A stretch of 46,962 nucleotides of DNA. It comes from an uncultured Candidatus Poseidoniales archaeon. Its GTDB lineage: Archaea > Thermoplasmatota > Poseidoniia > Poseidoniales > Thalassarchaeaceae. Shown piece by piece: positions 25,565 to 34,185 of this stretch (the first letter of the stretch is position 1; every line of letters starts with the position of its first letter). Under the pieces are notes generated by a model. That model did no database searches and was not told where the DNA came from. It saw only the letters and a program-made list of their open reading frames with translations. The DNA lies in NCBI GenBank assembly GCA_902511005.1, contig CABXDN010000009.1, forward strand, positions 1 to 46,962, given 5' to 3'. Made by a program: the position numbers and the translations under genes.

Positions 25565-25662
25565 AAAATGAACAATAAGTTGCAGAAGCATTATATTACC
25601 CCCCGCCACCCTACCTTTATCGAACAGGTAGCCGTGCCCGATTGAATGAAGGAAAGATGACT

Positions 25663-25935
25663 ATGGATACGAATATAATTCGAGAGTTGGTCAAAAAATA
25701 TCTTTCAGAGAAACCAAGGAACACTACAGAAATTAGTGAGTTGATATCACAGCAAAAAGATATTAATTCATCATTCGATCTAGCTGCAATACTAGAATCT
25801 GACCCGACCATAGTGAGAATTGGAAGAGTAAGGAGGAGCGGATTAGTAGGTGAAAAATCACCCTTGTCGGAATGGGCTACCGAAGAGTGGGTGAATCATC
25901 ATGAAAGAGAACAGCCTGGAAAAAAGGAGAGGTGA
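25663..25935 (+). CDS. Small winged-helix DNA-binding protein
   Basis: A 90-residue protein with helix-turn-helix character: NIIRELVKKYLSEKPRNTTE begins helix 1 and the turn, followed by a probable recognition helix (SSFDLAAILESD) and a basic wing (VRIGRVRRSG). It is clearly related to the next gene: both share KK-[YF]-L..K...NTTEI and L..D..I-[VM]-[RK]-I. I chose the ATG at 25663 because GAAGGA lies nine bases upstream. In-frame TTG (25642) and ATG (25657) alternatives exist. Its stop overlaps the region just before the second gene, so the two are coupled. Confidence 0.65.
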   Translation: MDTNIIRELVKKYLSEKPRNTTEISELISQQKDINSSFDLAAILESDPTIVRIGRVRRSGLVGEKSPLSEWATEEWVNHHEREQPGKKER

Positions 25936-25937
25936 AT

Positions 25938-26192
25938 ATGAGAACAACTAGACTAAGACAGAAAATTAAAAAATTCCTAGATACTAAAGGTGAAGCGAAT
26001 ACTACTGAAATTCTAGAACATGTGAATTCAACCATGAGGCATGGAACAACTCCTCAGCAGTTGGGAAATGTTTTATCTAAAGACAAGGATATTATGAAGA
26101 TTGCAACGACAAAACGCGGAGGAGCGCTCTCCGGTAGATACGAGATATGTGTTTGGCAACTAAGACCTGGTGCCCAAGACAATCAAAAATAA
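25938..26192 (+). CDS. Small winged-helix DNA-binding protein, paralogue of the gene before it
   Basis: An 84-residue basic protein: KIKKFLDTKGEANTTEILEH, then TTPQQLGNVLSKDKDIMKIA and a Gly-rich wing (KRGGALSGRYEICVWQL). The similarity to the preceding product points to a local duplication. The ATG at 25938 is preceded by GGAGAGG and lies two bases past the upstream stop. A GTG at 25932 is the alternative start. Its stop lies seven bases from the stop of the convergent aldolase gene. No specific target can be assigned. Confidence 0.65.
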   Translation: MRTTRLRQKIKKFLDTKGEANTTEILEHVNSTMRHGTTPQQLGNVLSKDKDIMKIATTKRGGALSGRYEICVWQLRPGAQDNQK

Positions 26193-26199
26193 GTCGAAA

Positions 26200-27213
26200 T
26201 TAGACTATTTCCAGATCAGTATTCCAATCTCCTGTTCGAGCCAGACTATTCATATTCGCACGATGTAAAAATACTGATTGACTTTTTTCATGGTCCCCTT
26301 CAGCCCAAGTTTTCAACGCATTCGCAAGCAGAGCTCGCCCGTAAGAATAAGATAATTGCCACGGATGCTGAACATTCATTGAGTTCATTATATTCAAATG
26401 CGCTGTAGCATCTTCATCCGATTGGCCACCAGAGAGGAATACAATGCCTGTTAATTCATGAGGAACGTGACTAGTAAGGCAATCAACTGTCAAGTTAGCA
26501 ACTTCTTCACGCGTTATTTGATTCGGACAAGAAGTACCCGCCATTATCATATTAGGCTTCAATAAAGCCCCTGGCAAATAGACCCCTTGGATACGGCACG
26601 CATCAAATGTAGCATCGAGAATCTCGGCAGTTACATCATAACAGGTTTGAGCACTGTGATTACCCGCCATTAGAACCTCGGGTTCAATAATTGGGACTAG
26701 CCCTTGTTCCTGACAGATTGATGCGTATCTTGCTAGAGAATGAGCATTTGTAGATATACAGGCCTTACTTGGCATACCATCATCGATTTTTATTACTGCT
26801 CGCCACTTAGCAAATCTAGCACCCATGGAAAAATATTCTTTACAACGAACCCTTAAACCATCGAGACCTTCAGTAATTTTTTCGCCATTATTATTTGCTA
26901 AATCTTTCGCACCAGTATCTACCTTAATTCCAGGATGCACCCCTATGGAGGATAGTGCCTCAGGGATTGAGCGCCCATCTGTCATTTTCTGCCTAATTGT
27001 CTCATCAAAAAGAATCACGCCACTGATCGAATCCTCATATCCCTTAGTTGCAAAAAGATTGGTCCGATATGACCTTCTGGTTTCTGAAGATGCAATTACA
27101 CCTACTGCTTCAAGTCGACTAGACATCGTGCCGTTACTTTCATCCGCTGCAAGAATTCCTTTGCCAGCAGCAACTAAATCATGTGCTGTTTTCTCAAGTA
27201 GTCGAGTATCCAT
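26200..27213 (-). CDS. Class I fructose-bisphosphate aldolase, animal/bacterial type
   Basis: This enzyme cleaves or forms fructose-1,6-bisphosphate through a Schiff base. The 337-residue sequence belongs to the family of vertebrate muscle aldolase rather than the archaeal DhnA type. It has GKGILAADESNGTM, GVILFDETI, GIKVDTGAK, FAKWRAVIKI with Lys136, IIEPEVL with Glu177 and Glu179, and GALLKPNM carrying the Schiff-base Lys219. The C-terminus ends in a short tail without the terminal Tyr of vertebrate enzymes. It lies downstream of the GlpX-type FBPase on the same strand, making a gluconeogenic pair. A hairpin occupies the space just before its start codon. Confidence 0.95.
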   Translation of the reverse strand: MDTRLLEKTAHDLVAAGKGILAADESNGTMSSRLEAVGVIASSETRRSYRTNLFATKGYEDSISGVILFDETIRQKMTDGRSIPEALSSIGVHPGIKVDTGAKDLANNNGEKITEGLDGLRVRCKEYFSMGARFAKWRAVIKIDDGMPSKACISTNAHSLARYASICQEQGLVPIIEPEVLMAGNHSAQTCYDVTAEILDATFDACRIQGVYLPGALLKPNMIMAGTSCPNQITREEVANLTVDCLTSHVPHELTGIVFLSGGQSDEDATAHLNIMNSMNVQHPWQLSYSYGRALLANALKTWAEGDHEKSQSVFLHRANMNSLARTGDWNTDLEIV

Positions 27214-27216
27214 ATA

Positions 27217-27243
27217 ATAGCCTCACGCTTACGTGAAGGCTAT
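27217..27243 (-). promoter_or_regulatory. Strong hairpin immediately upstream of the aldolase start codon
   Basis: ATAGCCT (27217-27223) pairs perfectly with AGGCTAT (27237-27243). Inside them CACG pairs with CGTG around loop CTTA, with one unpaired A, giving an 11-bp stem. It ends three bases before the aldolase ATG, in the 63-base gap after the FBPase gene. No Shine-Dalgarno sequence is seen there. It could end the upstream transcript, protect a processed 5' end, or control translation of the aldolase. Confidence 0.5.
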
Positions 27244-27276
27244 AGAAAATGAAGGCATCGCTTTAACAATCCGAAA

Positions 27277-28227
27277 TTAGGCAGAGTGAGTCCCACTTAC
27301 AAACTTATGAATACCATTAGCAACATCAATTATTTCAGATTCAACCGAATACGTATTTCCATCATGAATAACGCCTTTAGTTCGACCTTGACAAACTCCG
27401 GTCCCAATAAATAATGAGTCTTCTGACGAACACAAATCATCTCTTTGCCATAACCTTTCTATGTCGCCATCAATCATTTCTTCAGCCCTACTTCTATGAC
27501 CTTCGTTCTTGAAAACTAAGCGCCCTTCAAATGGAGCATTCAGACCCCTTAATGCAGTGGCAGTAATAACTCCCTCTGGGGCTGCACCTATACCCATCAA
27601 CAGATCAATATCAGAATTAGGATCTGCTGCATTTAGAGCTGCAGCGATGTCTCCATCACCTATCAAAACTACATTTACAGATAAATCTCTTAATTCTTTA
27701 ATTAAAATTTCGTGCCTTGGACGATCCATAACTACTACATTCAGACTATTGATCGATTTCCCTAAAGCATTAGAGGTTGCTTCAATATTATAAGCAGTGG
27801 AAGCATCCAAAGATATCTCCCCTATCAATTTAGGAGAACCTGCGATTTTATTCATGTAACAGTCTGGAGCGTGTAAAAGTGCACCTCTGGGTGCCGCTGC
27901 AAGTACCGCCATAGCATTAGGCATGTCATAAGCAACATGATTAGTACACTCTAAAGGATCAACTGCAATATCAATAGCAGGTGAAAGTGGATCGCCTTGT
28001 AATGAACCAAGTGGCTCGCCTATCCATAGCATTGGTGCATCGTCTCTCTCACCTTCCCCTATCGCTACACGGCCATTGAAAGGAACTTTGTCAAAAACCG
28101 ATCTCATGGCTTCAACAGCGGCTCCATCCGCTGCTTTACCATCGCCTTTACCTATCCATCTAGAGGCTGCAATCGCAGCAGATTCAGTTGCTTGAAGGAA
28201 GTACTTCTCAAAATCTACAGTTGCCAT
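27277..28227 (-). CDS. glpX: Fructose-1,6-bisphosphatase class II (GlpX type)
   Basis: This enzyme dephosphorylates fructose-1,6-bisphosphate in gluconeogenesis. Class II hallmarks are present: GKGDGKAADGAAVEAMR near the N-terminus, RVAIGEGERDDAPML (residues 53-67), the metal site IAVDPLECTN with Asp90 and Glu93, and the MGIGAAPEGVITATALR substrate loop. The 316-residue length is typical. This bacterial class is unusual beside the archaeal bifunctional aldolase/phosphatase and is consistent with the bacterial-type aldolase encoded next to it. Confidence 0.94.
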   Translation of the reverse strand: MATVDFEKYFLQATESAAIAASRWIGKGDGKAADGAAVEAMRSVFDKVPFNGRVAIGEGERDDAPMLWIGEPLGSLQGDPLSPAIDIAVDPLECTNHVAYDMPNAMAVLAAAPRGALLHAPDCYMNKIAGSPKLIGEISLDASTAYNIEATSNALGKSINSLNVVVMDRPRHEILIKELRDLSVNVVLIGDGDIAAALNAADPNSDIDLLMGIGAAPEGVITATALRGLNAPFEGRLVFKNEGHRSRAEEMIDGDIERLWQRDDLCSSEDSLFIGTGVCQGRTKGVIHDGNTYSVESEIIDVANGIHKFVSGTHSA

Positions 28228-28252
28228 GTAGCCTCCGAAAGTGAATCAGCAT

Positions 28253-28723
28253 TCAATGATGTTGGTCACCCTTGCTCTTTCTGACTACACGGACACCATC
28301 TATTTGAGAATTAGGATATTGTCCATTATCATCTTTTTCGATTGATTTGAGCATATCCCAAGCACATAATAATCCAGCATTAACTCCACACAATGCTTCC
28401 ATTTCTACACCGGTTCGCCAATGTGTCCTTACCGTGACTGTACACCGTAGTTTTTTGCCCTCAATATTCCAAATTACCGAGCAACCTTCTATGGGTATTA
28501 GATGGCAATGAGGTAACATCCTAGGCGTATCTTTCACGGCTTGTATCGATGCAATTGTGGAAATCTCTCTGACATCTCCTTTGGGAGATTTACCCCCAAC
28601 TGCAACAATTCCTTCATTAGATAAATGAAGAGTTCCGGTCGCAACTGCCTCTCGAAAAACTGCTTCTTTACTACCAACATCTACAATTCCAGTCCATGAA
28701 TTGGTTAGTTCCTCGTGATTCAT
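28253..28723 (-). CDS. moaC: Cyclic pyranopterin monophosphate synthase (MoaC)
   Basis: MoaC, acting after MoaA, converts the GTP-derived 3',8-cyclo intermediate into cPMP, the first stable intermediate of molybdopterin. The family blocks are visible: GIVDVGSKEAVFREAVA, AVGGKSPKGDV, IASIQAVKDTPRMLPHCHL containing the active-site histidines, and the signature RTGVEMEALCGVNAGLL. The length of 156 residues is standard for this hexameric enzyme. It lies 25 bases upstream of glpX and downstream of moaE on the same strand. MoaA and MoaD are not in the window. Confidence 0.93.
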   Translation of the reverse strand: MNHEELTNSWTGIVDVGSKEAVFREAVATGTLHLSNEGIVAVGGKSPKGDVREISTIASIQAVKDTPRMLPHCHLIPIEGCSVIWNIEGKKLRCTVTVRTHWRTGVEMEALCGVNAGLLCAWDMLKSIEKDDNGQYPNSQIDGVRVVRKSKGDQHH

Positions 28724-28799
28724 ACATTCTCTCGGAAGAAGTACTCGTTATTCAGGCAAGCGGAGAAATATATACAAATCAAATATCATTATTTAATTT

Positions 28800-29228
28800 C
28801 TAGCCTAATCCTTGCTTCCAGATATCACCGTCTGATCTGACTTCTTTCTTCCATAAAGGAGCCTGGGATTTTAACTCAGTAATTAGCCAAGAGCAGGCTT
28901 CGAAGCCCGAATCACGGTGTTTAGAACCTACATGAATACAGACGATTGGTTCGGAGGGTTTCACGGCACCTATTCTATGAGCAATTACGACAGAGTGGAT
29001 ATCAAATTTTTCAATCGAAGATTCCGATATTTCTTGGAGTACAAGAGATAATTTTTCTTCCCAAGAATCGAATTCAAGTCTCTTCACTAAGACATCATTA
29101 TCCTTACCACGAGTTAATCCTACAAAAGAAACCACACTTCCACAATTCTCAACATTAAGTAGAGAACTAAGTGCTTGAGGATCAAGTTTTTTTGGCTCCA
29201 CACGAACAATAATTCGGTTACTAGACAT
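28800..29228 (-). CDS. moaE: Molybdopterin synthase catalytic subunit (MoaE)
   Basis: MoaE transfers sulfur from the MoaD thiocarboxylate to cPMP to make molybdopterin. Recognisable parts are SVVSFVGLTRG, the LEFDSWEEKL strand/helix, VVIAHRIGAVKPSEPIVCIH, the HRDSGFEACSWLITELK helix and APLWKKEVRSDGDIW with the conserved catalytic lysine pair. At 142 residues it has the usual size. It is separated from moaC by about 75 bases and may share a transcript. A MoaD partner must be encoded elsewhere. Confidence 0.94.
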   Translation of the reverse strand: MSSNRIIVRVEPKKLDPQALSSLLNVENCGSVVSFVGLTRGKDNDVLVKRLEFDSWEEKLSLVLQEISESSIEKFDIHSVVIAHRIGAVKPSEPIVCIHVGSKHRDSGFEACSWLITELKSQAPLWKKEVRSDGDIWKQGLG

Positions 29229-29332
29229 GCCTCATAACTCCAGACTTAATGTGTTCGAAAGTAAATTCTCGAATGAACTCTTTGATTGCGAATAACCAAA
29301 CCTTTCAAACATTAGACCTCATACGGAAATGC

Positions 29333-30562
29333 ATGGACGGGAGGATTGACATTCTTGGAGCGGGGCTATCAGGCCTTGCTGCAGCAACAATCCTCGCCAA
29401 AGCCGGAAAAGAAGTTCATGTTCATGAAATCCGTAAAGATAGTGGAGCCAGATTCGACGGAGATTTCCAAGGAATCGAAAATTGGACTAGTGATATTGAT
29501 TTTTTTGAGGAGATGAGAGAATGGGGTTTGGATCCTGATGAATTCAAATCTAATGCCTTTGATATAATAGATTTAATACATCCGGATGATGTAATTACAA
29601 ATCCAAGAACTAAAGATGCGGCTTTCAGAGTTGTAGAAAGAGGAACGGATGAACATTGTATTGATCAAGGATTCAAACGAATGGCTATTGCTGCCGGTGC
29701 AGAAATACACTATGAGTCTAAAGTTGAGCCTAATACTTGTGACATTATTGCAGCCGGACCAAAGGATTCTAGTGCTATAGCGTTTGGAGAAATTTTTCAT
29801 ACCGAACACCCCAATCATGTCGCATTTCAGCTAAATGATAAACTCGCACCTGGGGCTTATTCATACCTAATAATAATAGATGGAGTAGGGCTGATTTGTA
29901 CCTGTCTTTGGAGACAACAAAGAAAATCAGGAAGATATCTGAATGAAACTATCGCCTGGTATGATGAGCATTATGAATTGAATAGAAAGCCAATAAAAAG
30001 AGTTGGAGGGAAAGGAGACTTTAGTTTACCTACGAAATATATTCATGAGAAGAAGATCTATGTGGGCGAAGCAGGAGGATTACAAGACTTCATGTGGGGT
30101 TTTGGAATGAGATATGCCATCACAAGTGGTGTTTTGGCGGCTCAATCAATTCTAGAAGAATGTGACTATGAAAAAGAAGTTAAAAAGAGACTGGTGCCTT
30201 TGATAAAAATTAGTGCAATAAATAGATTTCTAATGAATAGAGTCGGAGATAGAGGATTCAAAATGGTTGCTAAATATTGGATGAGGGATCAGAAAAAGAA
30301 AGGTGATGGATTACAATTTATGAAATGGGTATACCAACCAGGAATCATAAGAAAAGCCCTTTGGCCCATAGTCAAAATATCTATGCTCAGGAAAAAGAAG
30401 TTAGACGATGGGAGATTAGTTCATCGTATGCCATTTAGAAAATCATTGAAGCGTGATATTTGGGAACCAAGTAGTAAAGCAATAGAAGTTGGTGAGCAAT
30501 GGAATATGATAAGAAAGGGAGGAGGGAAACTCTCTTTTACTGAATCAGATGTTCAAAATTAA
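29333..30562 (+). CDS. FAD-dependent geranylgeranyl-reductase-family oxidoreductase
   Basis: The N-terminus has the dinucleotide-binding GAGLSGLAAA with the following acidic strand end (VHVHEI). The later block VGEAGGLQDFMWGFGMRYA matches the second FAD motif of the GGR family. These enzymes saturate the isoprenoid chains of archaeal membrane lipids or related polyprenols, which suits the host, though the substrate here is not certain. I chose the ATG at 29333 (409 residues) because the FAD strand begins directly after it. Longer starts at 29249 or 29273 would add an unsupported polar extension. The C-terminal 110 residues are very basic and may associate with the membrane surface. Confidence 0.85.
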   Translation: MDGRIDILGAGLSGLAAATILAKAGKEVHVHEIRKDSGARFDGDFQGIENWTSDIDFFEEMREWGLDPDEFKSNAFDIIDLIHPDDVITNPRTKDAAFRVVERGTDEHCIDQGFKRMAIAAGAEIHYESKVEPNTCDIIAAGPKDSSAIAFGEIFHTEHPNHVAFQLNDKLAPGAYSYLIIIDGVGLICTCLWRQQRKSGRYLNETIAWYDEHYELNRKPIKRVGGKGDFSLPTKYIHEKKIYVGEAGGLQDFMWGFGMRYAITSGVLAAQSILEECDYEKEVKKRLVPLIKISAINRFLMNRVGDRGFKMVAKYWMRDQKKKGDGLQFMKWVYQPGIIRKALWPIVKISMLRKKKLDDGRLVHRMPFRKSLKRDIWEPSSKAIEVGEQWNMIRKGGGKLSFTESDVQN

Positions 30563-30612
30563 CATTAGAGTTATTCCGTTTCTTTCATTAATAGATTGTT
30601 AGTGCGAGTCAC

Positions 30613-31473
30613 ATGACTTCATGGCCAGACCTTGAGCCTATGCCCAACAATCTAGTGAATTATGGCGTTACCGAAAACGGTATTGCCATCATCGAGCTTA
30701 TCTCCGATACAGACGGAAAACCTCTAGAAGAAGGAAGAACCTCAGTAAATACCTATACACGTGAAATGTGGCAAGACATTGATCATGCAATACTCAATGC
30801 GAGATTTGATGGAAATGTTTCAGTGATTTTACTAACTGGACATGGTGGAAAATTCTTTTCGGCTGGAGCTAGTATAAATTATCTAAATACACTCTCTCCA
30901 AGATACAAATACTTCTTTTGCTTACACGCAAACGAAACTCTGTCTCGTCTTGAACAAACCCCTAAATTGGTAATTGCTGCTCTAAATGGACATACAGTAG
31001 GTGGAGGACTTGAAATTGCTATGGCAGCTGATATCAGGATTGCACATAAGGGCAACTTCCAAATTGGGTTACCTGAAGTATCTTTAGGCGTATTGGCAGG
31101 TACTGGAGGGACTGCTCGCTTAGCTCGACTCGTTGGGAAAGCAAGGGCTATGGAAATCATGGTTACTGGCCGAAAATTTTCATTCGAAGAAGCTAGAGAG
31201 ATGGATCTTATTCATGATATTTATGACAGTGTAAGTTTAGATGAATTCAGAATGGATGTTATTGATTATGCAGGACAGTTTACTCTTCCACTTGCAGCTG
31301 CTAAAGCGATTGGAAATATCAAACGCAGTGTACAAAGTGGTATCGAAATACCATTAGAATACCATCTGGCTCTAGAACGAGAGTTACAATCAGATTTATT
31401 TCAATCTGAGGATGCTAAAGAGGGAATTGCATCTTACGTTGAACGCCGTACACCAAGATTCACGGGCAAATAA
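30613..31473 (+). CDS. Enoyl-CoA hydratase/isomerase family protein (crotonase 1)
   Basis: A 286-residue crotonase. The oxyanion-hole segments are KFFSAGASINYL and GHTVGGGLEIAMAADIRI. Both catalytic glutamates of hydratases appear to be kept, in GGGLEIA and in LPEVSLGVLAGTGGTARL. An N-terminal extension of about 25 residues precedes the first strand. It is the first gene of a plus-strand series and directly precedes the BoxB-like oxygenase, so it may act on the oxygenated ring-CoA or its ring-opened product. A role in ordinary fatty-acid beta-oxidation is the alternative. Confidence 0.88.
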   Translation: MTSWPDLEPMPNNLVNYGVTENGIAIIELISDTDGKPLEEGRTSVNTYTREMWQDIDHAILNARFDGNVSVILLTGHGGKFFSAGASINYLNTLSPRYKYFFCLHANETLSRLEQTPKLVIAALNGHTVGGGLEIAMAADIRIAHKGNFQIGLPEVSLGVLAGTGGTARLARLVGKARAMEIMVTGRKFSFEEAREMDLIHDIYDSVSLDEFRMDVIDYAGQFTLPLAAAKAIGNIKRSVQSGIEIPLEYHLALERELQSDLFQSEDAKEGIASYVERRTPRFTGK

Positions 31474-31527
31474 TGCTCTATGCTAATTGTACATTTATTC
31501 ATATACTAATATCGATTCCGCAATTAC

Positions 31528-32670
31528 ATGTCAGGTACCGAAATAGTAGAAGGATATACACCAAACTTTGAGGCTTGGATAAAAGACTTCAATGAATGGC
31601 AAACCAGAATTGGATTTGATCCATCTTGGTTAGGTGATTATAGATTTGATATAAAGTTCGATTGGGACACAGCAGGAAGTCAAATAGAATTTGGAGATTT
31701 CAAAGGAATGCCGAAATGGGAAAGAAGAATGCAAATACCTCAACAAAATATTAGAGATGCGATTATCAGTATGGTTAGTGTACAAGGAGACACGGAATTC
31801 GCTAGTGTTGAACAGCAAAATCATTTGTTAGCAACCGCTCCTACCGAATATGACAAGAAGTCTGCAATGAGAATAATGTGTGAAGAACAACGACATGGTT
31901 GGCAAATGGCATATCTTCTCTGCACATATTTTGGAGAACAGGGTGTAAGAGAGGCGGCTAAATTACTAGAAAGAAATGCACAAGATGGTACTCGAATTTT
32001 AGGCTCATTTAACGCACCAATTGATCACTGGCTAGATTTCTTTTGTTTTACACATTTCATTGACCGAGATGGAAAATATCAATTGAAGATGCTCAGTACT
32101 TCGTCATTCAAACCTTTAGCTGCTTCTATGGGGCCGATGTTAAAAGAAGAGTCATTCCATCTTGGAACAGGAGCAAATGGTCTAAGAAGAATCGTTAAGC
32201 AAGGAGTAATACCCTGTGAATTACTTCAAAAATATCTAAATAAATGGATTAGTACAGGATTAGATTTGTTTGGAACCGATGATTCTACAAGTGCACAATG
32301 GGCTTATGTTTACGGAGTGAAAGGTAGGTATGACGAGAGAGAAAGTGATGTCGAGGCAGATAGAGGTCATCTTAACGAAGCCAGTAGAGATTTATATTTC
32401 CAAGAACTCCGTGAAGAAATGAGAAGAATTAGTAGTGCTAGAAAGGAAGGCGAACCTGAATTGTTTATACCGTCGGATAAATTCAATAGAGGTATTGGCA
32501 ATTATGCAGGGAAAAATTATACCATAAGAGGCGATAATTTTGAGGGTACCGACCAAGAATATCAAGATTATTTGGTAAGTGTATTGCCTACTGAAGAGGA
32601 TGAAGAGAAACTGATGAATGATTATATGAAACAAGATTGGATTCAGTACCGTGAATGGAAAGGAAACTGA
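31528..32670 (+). CDS. Diiron oxygenase related to benzoyl-CoA epoxidase BoxB / phenylacetyl-CoA epoxidase PaaA
   Basis: The ferritin-like four-helix diiron core is well kept: Glu95 in ASVEQQNHLL, E120-x2-H123 in CEEQRHGWQMAYLL, Asp179 in FTHFIDRDGKYQL and E208-x2-H211 in LKEESFHLGTGANGL. The FTHFIDRDGKYQL and EESFHLGTGANGLRRI blocks are characteristic of BoxB, which epoxidises benzoyl-CoA at C2-C3. At 380 residues it is longer than PaaA (about 310) and shorter than BoxB (about 470). Neighbouring crotonases, a hydroxyacyl-CoA dehydrogenase and an aldehyde dehydrogenase support an aryl-CoA or related substrate. A reductase (BoxA or PaaE) is not adjacent. Confidence 0.82.
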   Translation: MSGTEIVEGYTPNFEAWIKDFNEWQTRIGFDPSWLGDYRFDIKFDWDTAGSQIEFGDFKGMPKWERRMQIPQQNIRDAIISMVSVQGDTEFASVEQQNHLLATAPTEYDKKSAMRIMCEEQRHGWQMAYLLCTYFGEQGVREAAKLLERNAQDGTRILGSFNAPIDHWLDFFCFTHFIDRDGKYQLKMLSTSSFKPLAASMGPMLKEESFHLGTGANGLRRIVKQGVIPCELLQKYLNKWISTGLDLFGTDDSTSAQWAYVYGVKGRYDERESDVEADRGHLNEASRDLYFQELREEMRRISSARKEGEPELFIPSDKFNRGIGNYAGKNYTIRGDNFEGTDQEYQDYLVSVLPTEEDEEKLMNDYMKQDWIQYREWKGN

Positions 32671-32686
32671 AAATAAAGGTGATTAT

Positions 32687-33250
32687 ATGCAACATGTCGC
32701 ACTACTAGCTTTTGACAAAGAAAGATGTAAACCCTTCTTTGACAGACTAACTGAACTATTTTACAAACATCATCATTCAGAGCAGCAAAAACCAGAAGAA
32801 TATGAAAAGTTACTGTACATGGTGAGAAGACCCTATGACAATGATATGCTAGATATGATTGATGAATGGATGGAATCTGGCCCGAGAGAGTGGAGAGAAG
32901 AAACTACTAGAGAAGTAAAATTGGCATTGTATGCGATAAGATATCCAGATACACTATTGTTAGATAGTTTTACTGAAAAACCTCGATCTGATATTAAGAG
33001 GCTATCATCATATCTTCATTTCACACATCACACCTATGCGATATGGGATGAAGACACACGTAAAGGTCTAGAAAAACTGGGTATTAATATTCCATCTACG
33101 AAATCTGCAGATCCTTTTATCTATGGGGCATATGTAAGTGCAATTGAGTTATTGAAGGACGTTGCACCATTTACTTGTTTCTTAGAACATGATGTTCCAA
33201 GGCAGCGACTATTTCAGTCCGCACTTGCAGCTTATGGAAGAGAGGAATGA
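32687..33250 (+). CDS. Unknown companion of the BoxB-like oxygenase
   Basis: A 187-residue soluble, mostly helical protein with many His, Tyr, Trp and acidic residues (HHHSEQQKPEEYEK, WMESGPREWREE, LHFTHHTYAIWDED). I recognise no family. I chose the ATG at 32687 because AAAGGTGA precedes it and it starts 16 bases after the oxygenase stop; an ATG at 32651 would overlap that gene. Tight linkage to the oxygenase suggests a small subunit, an assembly factor or a dedicated processing enzyme, in the way PaaB or PaaC accompanies PaaA. This is inference from position only. Confidence 0.7.
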   Translation: MQHVALLAFDKERCKPFFDRLTELFYKHHHSEQQKPEEYEKLLYMVRRPYDNDMLDMIDEWMESGPREWREETTREVKLALYAIRYPDTLLLDSFTEKPRSDIKRLSSYLHFTHHTYAIWDEDTRKGLEKLGINIPSTKSADPFIYGAYVSAIELLKDVAPFTCFLEHDVPRQRLFQSALAAYGREE

Positions 33251-33285
33251 GCAAGGCCTATTGCCTAAAGCCATAACGACTAGCC

Positions 33286-34176
33286 ATGCAAGTACGTACG
33301 GTTGCGGTCATTGGTGCGGGAACAATGGGGTCAGGAATCGCCCAAATTTGTGCCCAGAGTGGTTGGGATACAAGATTGTTTGATGTATTTCCCGAAAGTT
33401 TAGAAAAAGGAATGAATAATATTAATTCATTTTGGAACAAGGGAATTGAAAAAGGAAAAACAAGTATAGAAGATAAAGAGTTGTGGAGTAAAAATTTGAA
33501 CGATTATAACGATTTATCAGAAGCTGTGAAAGGAGTGGATTTAGTTATTGAAGCGATTCCTGAAATTTTGGAATTAAAAAAAGAACTTTTTATTCAATTA
33601 GAAAAAATCGCTCCTAAACATGCAATACTTGCCACAAATACCTCCAGCATACCAGTATCAATTATCGCAAATGTCACAAAATGCCCAGATAGAGTAATAG
33701 GAATGCATTTTTTTAATCCGGTTCCTATTATGAAACTTCTTGAACTAGTTAAACATGAGAAATGTTCAGAAGAAACAATCGAAAACGCTCAATCAATAGG
33801 AGAAATTATGGGGAAAGAAACAATTCTAGTAAAAGATGTACCGGGGTTTGCAACAAGTAGATTGGGAGTAGTCCTTGGAAATGAAGCGATAAGAATGCTA
33901 GCAGAAGGAGTAGCCACCGCAAGCGATATTGATAAGGCTATGAAATTAGGATACAAACATCCAATGGGGCCTTTGGAACTTTCTGATTTAGTGGGATTAG
34001 ATGTGAGAAGAGATATTCTTAACGGGCTCGCTGATTCTTTCGAAGACAATTCATATCGTCCCCATAGATTATTAGATTCTCTAGTAGCAGAAGGTAGTTT
34101 AGGGAAAAAAACCAATAAAGGAATATATGATTGGACTGAAAATGGAAAGAAAGAAAGAAATGATTTACCCGAATGA
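33286..34176 (+). CDS. 3-hydroxyacyl-CoA dehydrogenase (3-hydroxybutyryl-CoA dehydrogenase / PaaH type)
   Basis: This enzyme oxidises 3-hydroxyacyl-CoA with NAD(P)+ in beta-oxidation-type pathways. The Rossmann motif VAVIGAGTMGSGIAQICAQ starts at residue 6. It is followed by ADLVIEAIPE-like sequence (VDLVIEAIPE), LATNTSSIPVS, the catalytic-His block GMHFFNPVPIMKLLELV, VKDVPGFATSRL and the C-terminal dimer domain with HPMGPLELSDLVGLD. The length of 296 residues matches the single-domain bacterial enzyme. Its position after the oxygenase pair fits a PaaH-like step on a ring-opened dicarboxyl-CoA. Confidence 0.94.
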   Translation: MQVRTVAVIGAGTMGSGIAQICAQSGWDTRLFDVFPESLEKGMNNINSFWNKGIEKGKTSIEDKELWSKNLNDYNDLSEAVKGVDLVIEAIPEILELKKELFIQLEKIAPKHAILATNTSSIPVSIIANVTKCPDRVIGMHFFNPVPIMKLLELVKHEKCSEETIENAQSIGEIMGKETILVKDVPGFATSRLGVVLGNEAIRMLAEGVATASDIDKAMKLGYKHPMGPLELSDLVGLDVRRDILNGLADSFEDNSYRPHRLLDSLVAEGSLGKKTNKGIYDWTENGKKERNDLPE

Positions 34177-34185
34177 GGTTTCGAC

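Noticed and set aside
26825-27217. 130-codon frame antisense to the aldolase gene
   Set aside because: It is the complementary shadow of a well-conserved enzyme gene and has no independent support.
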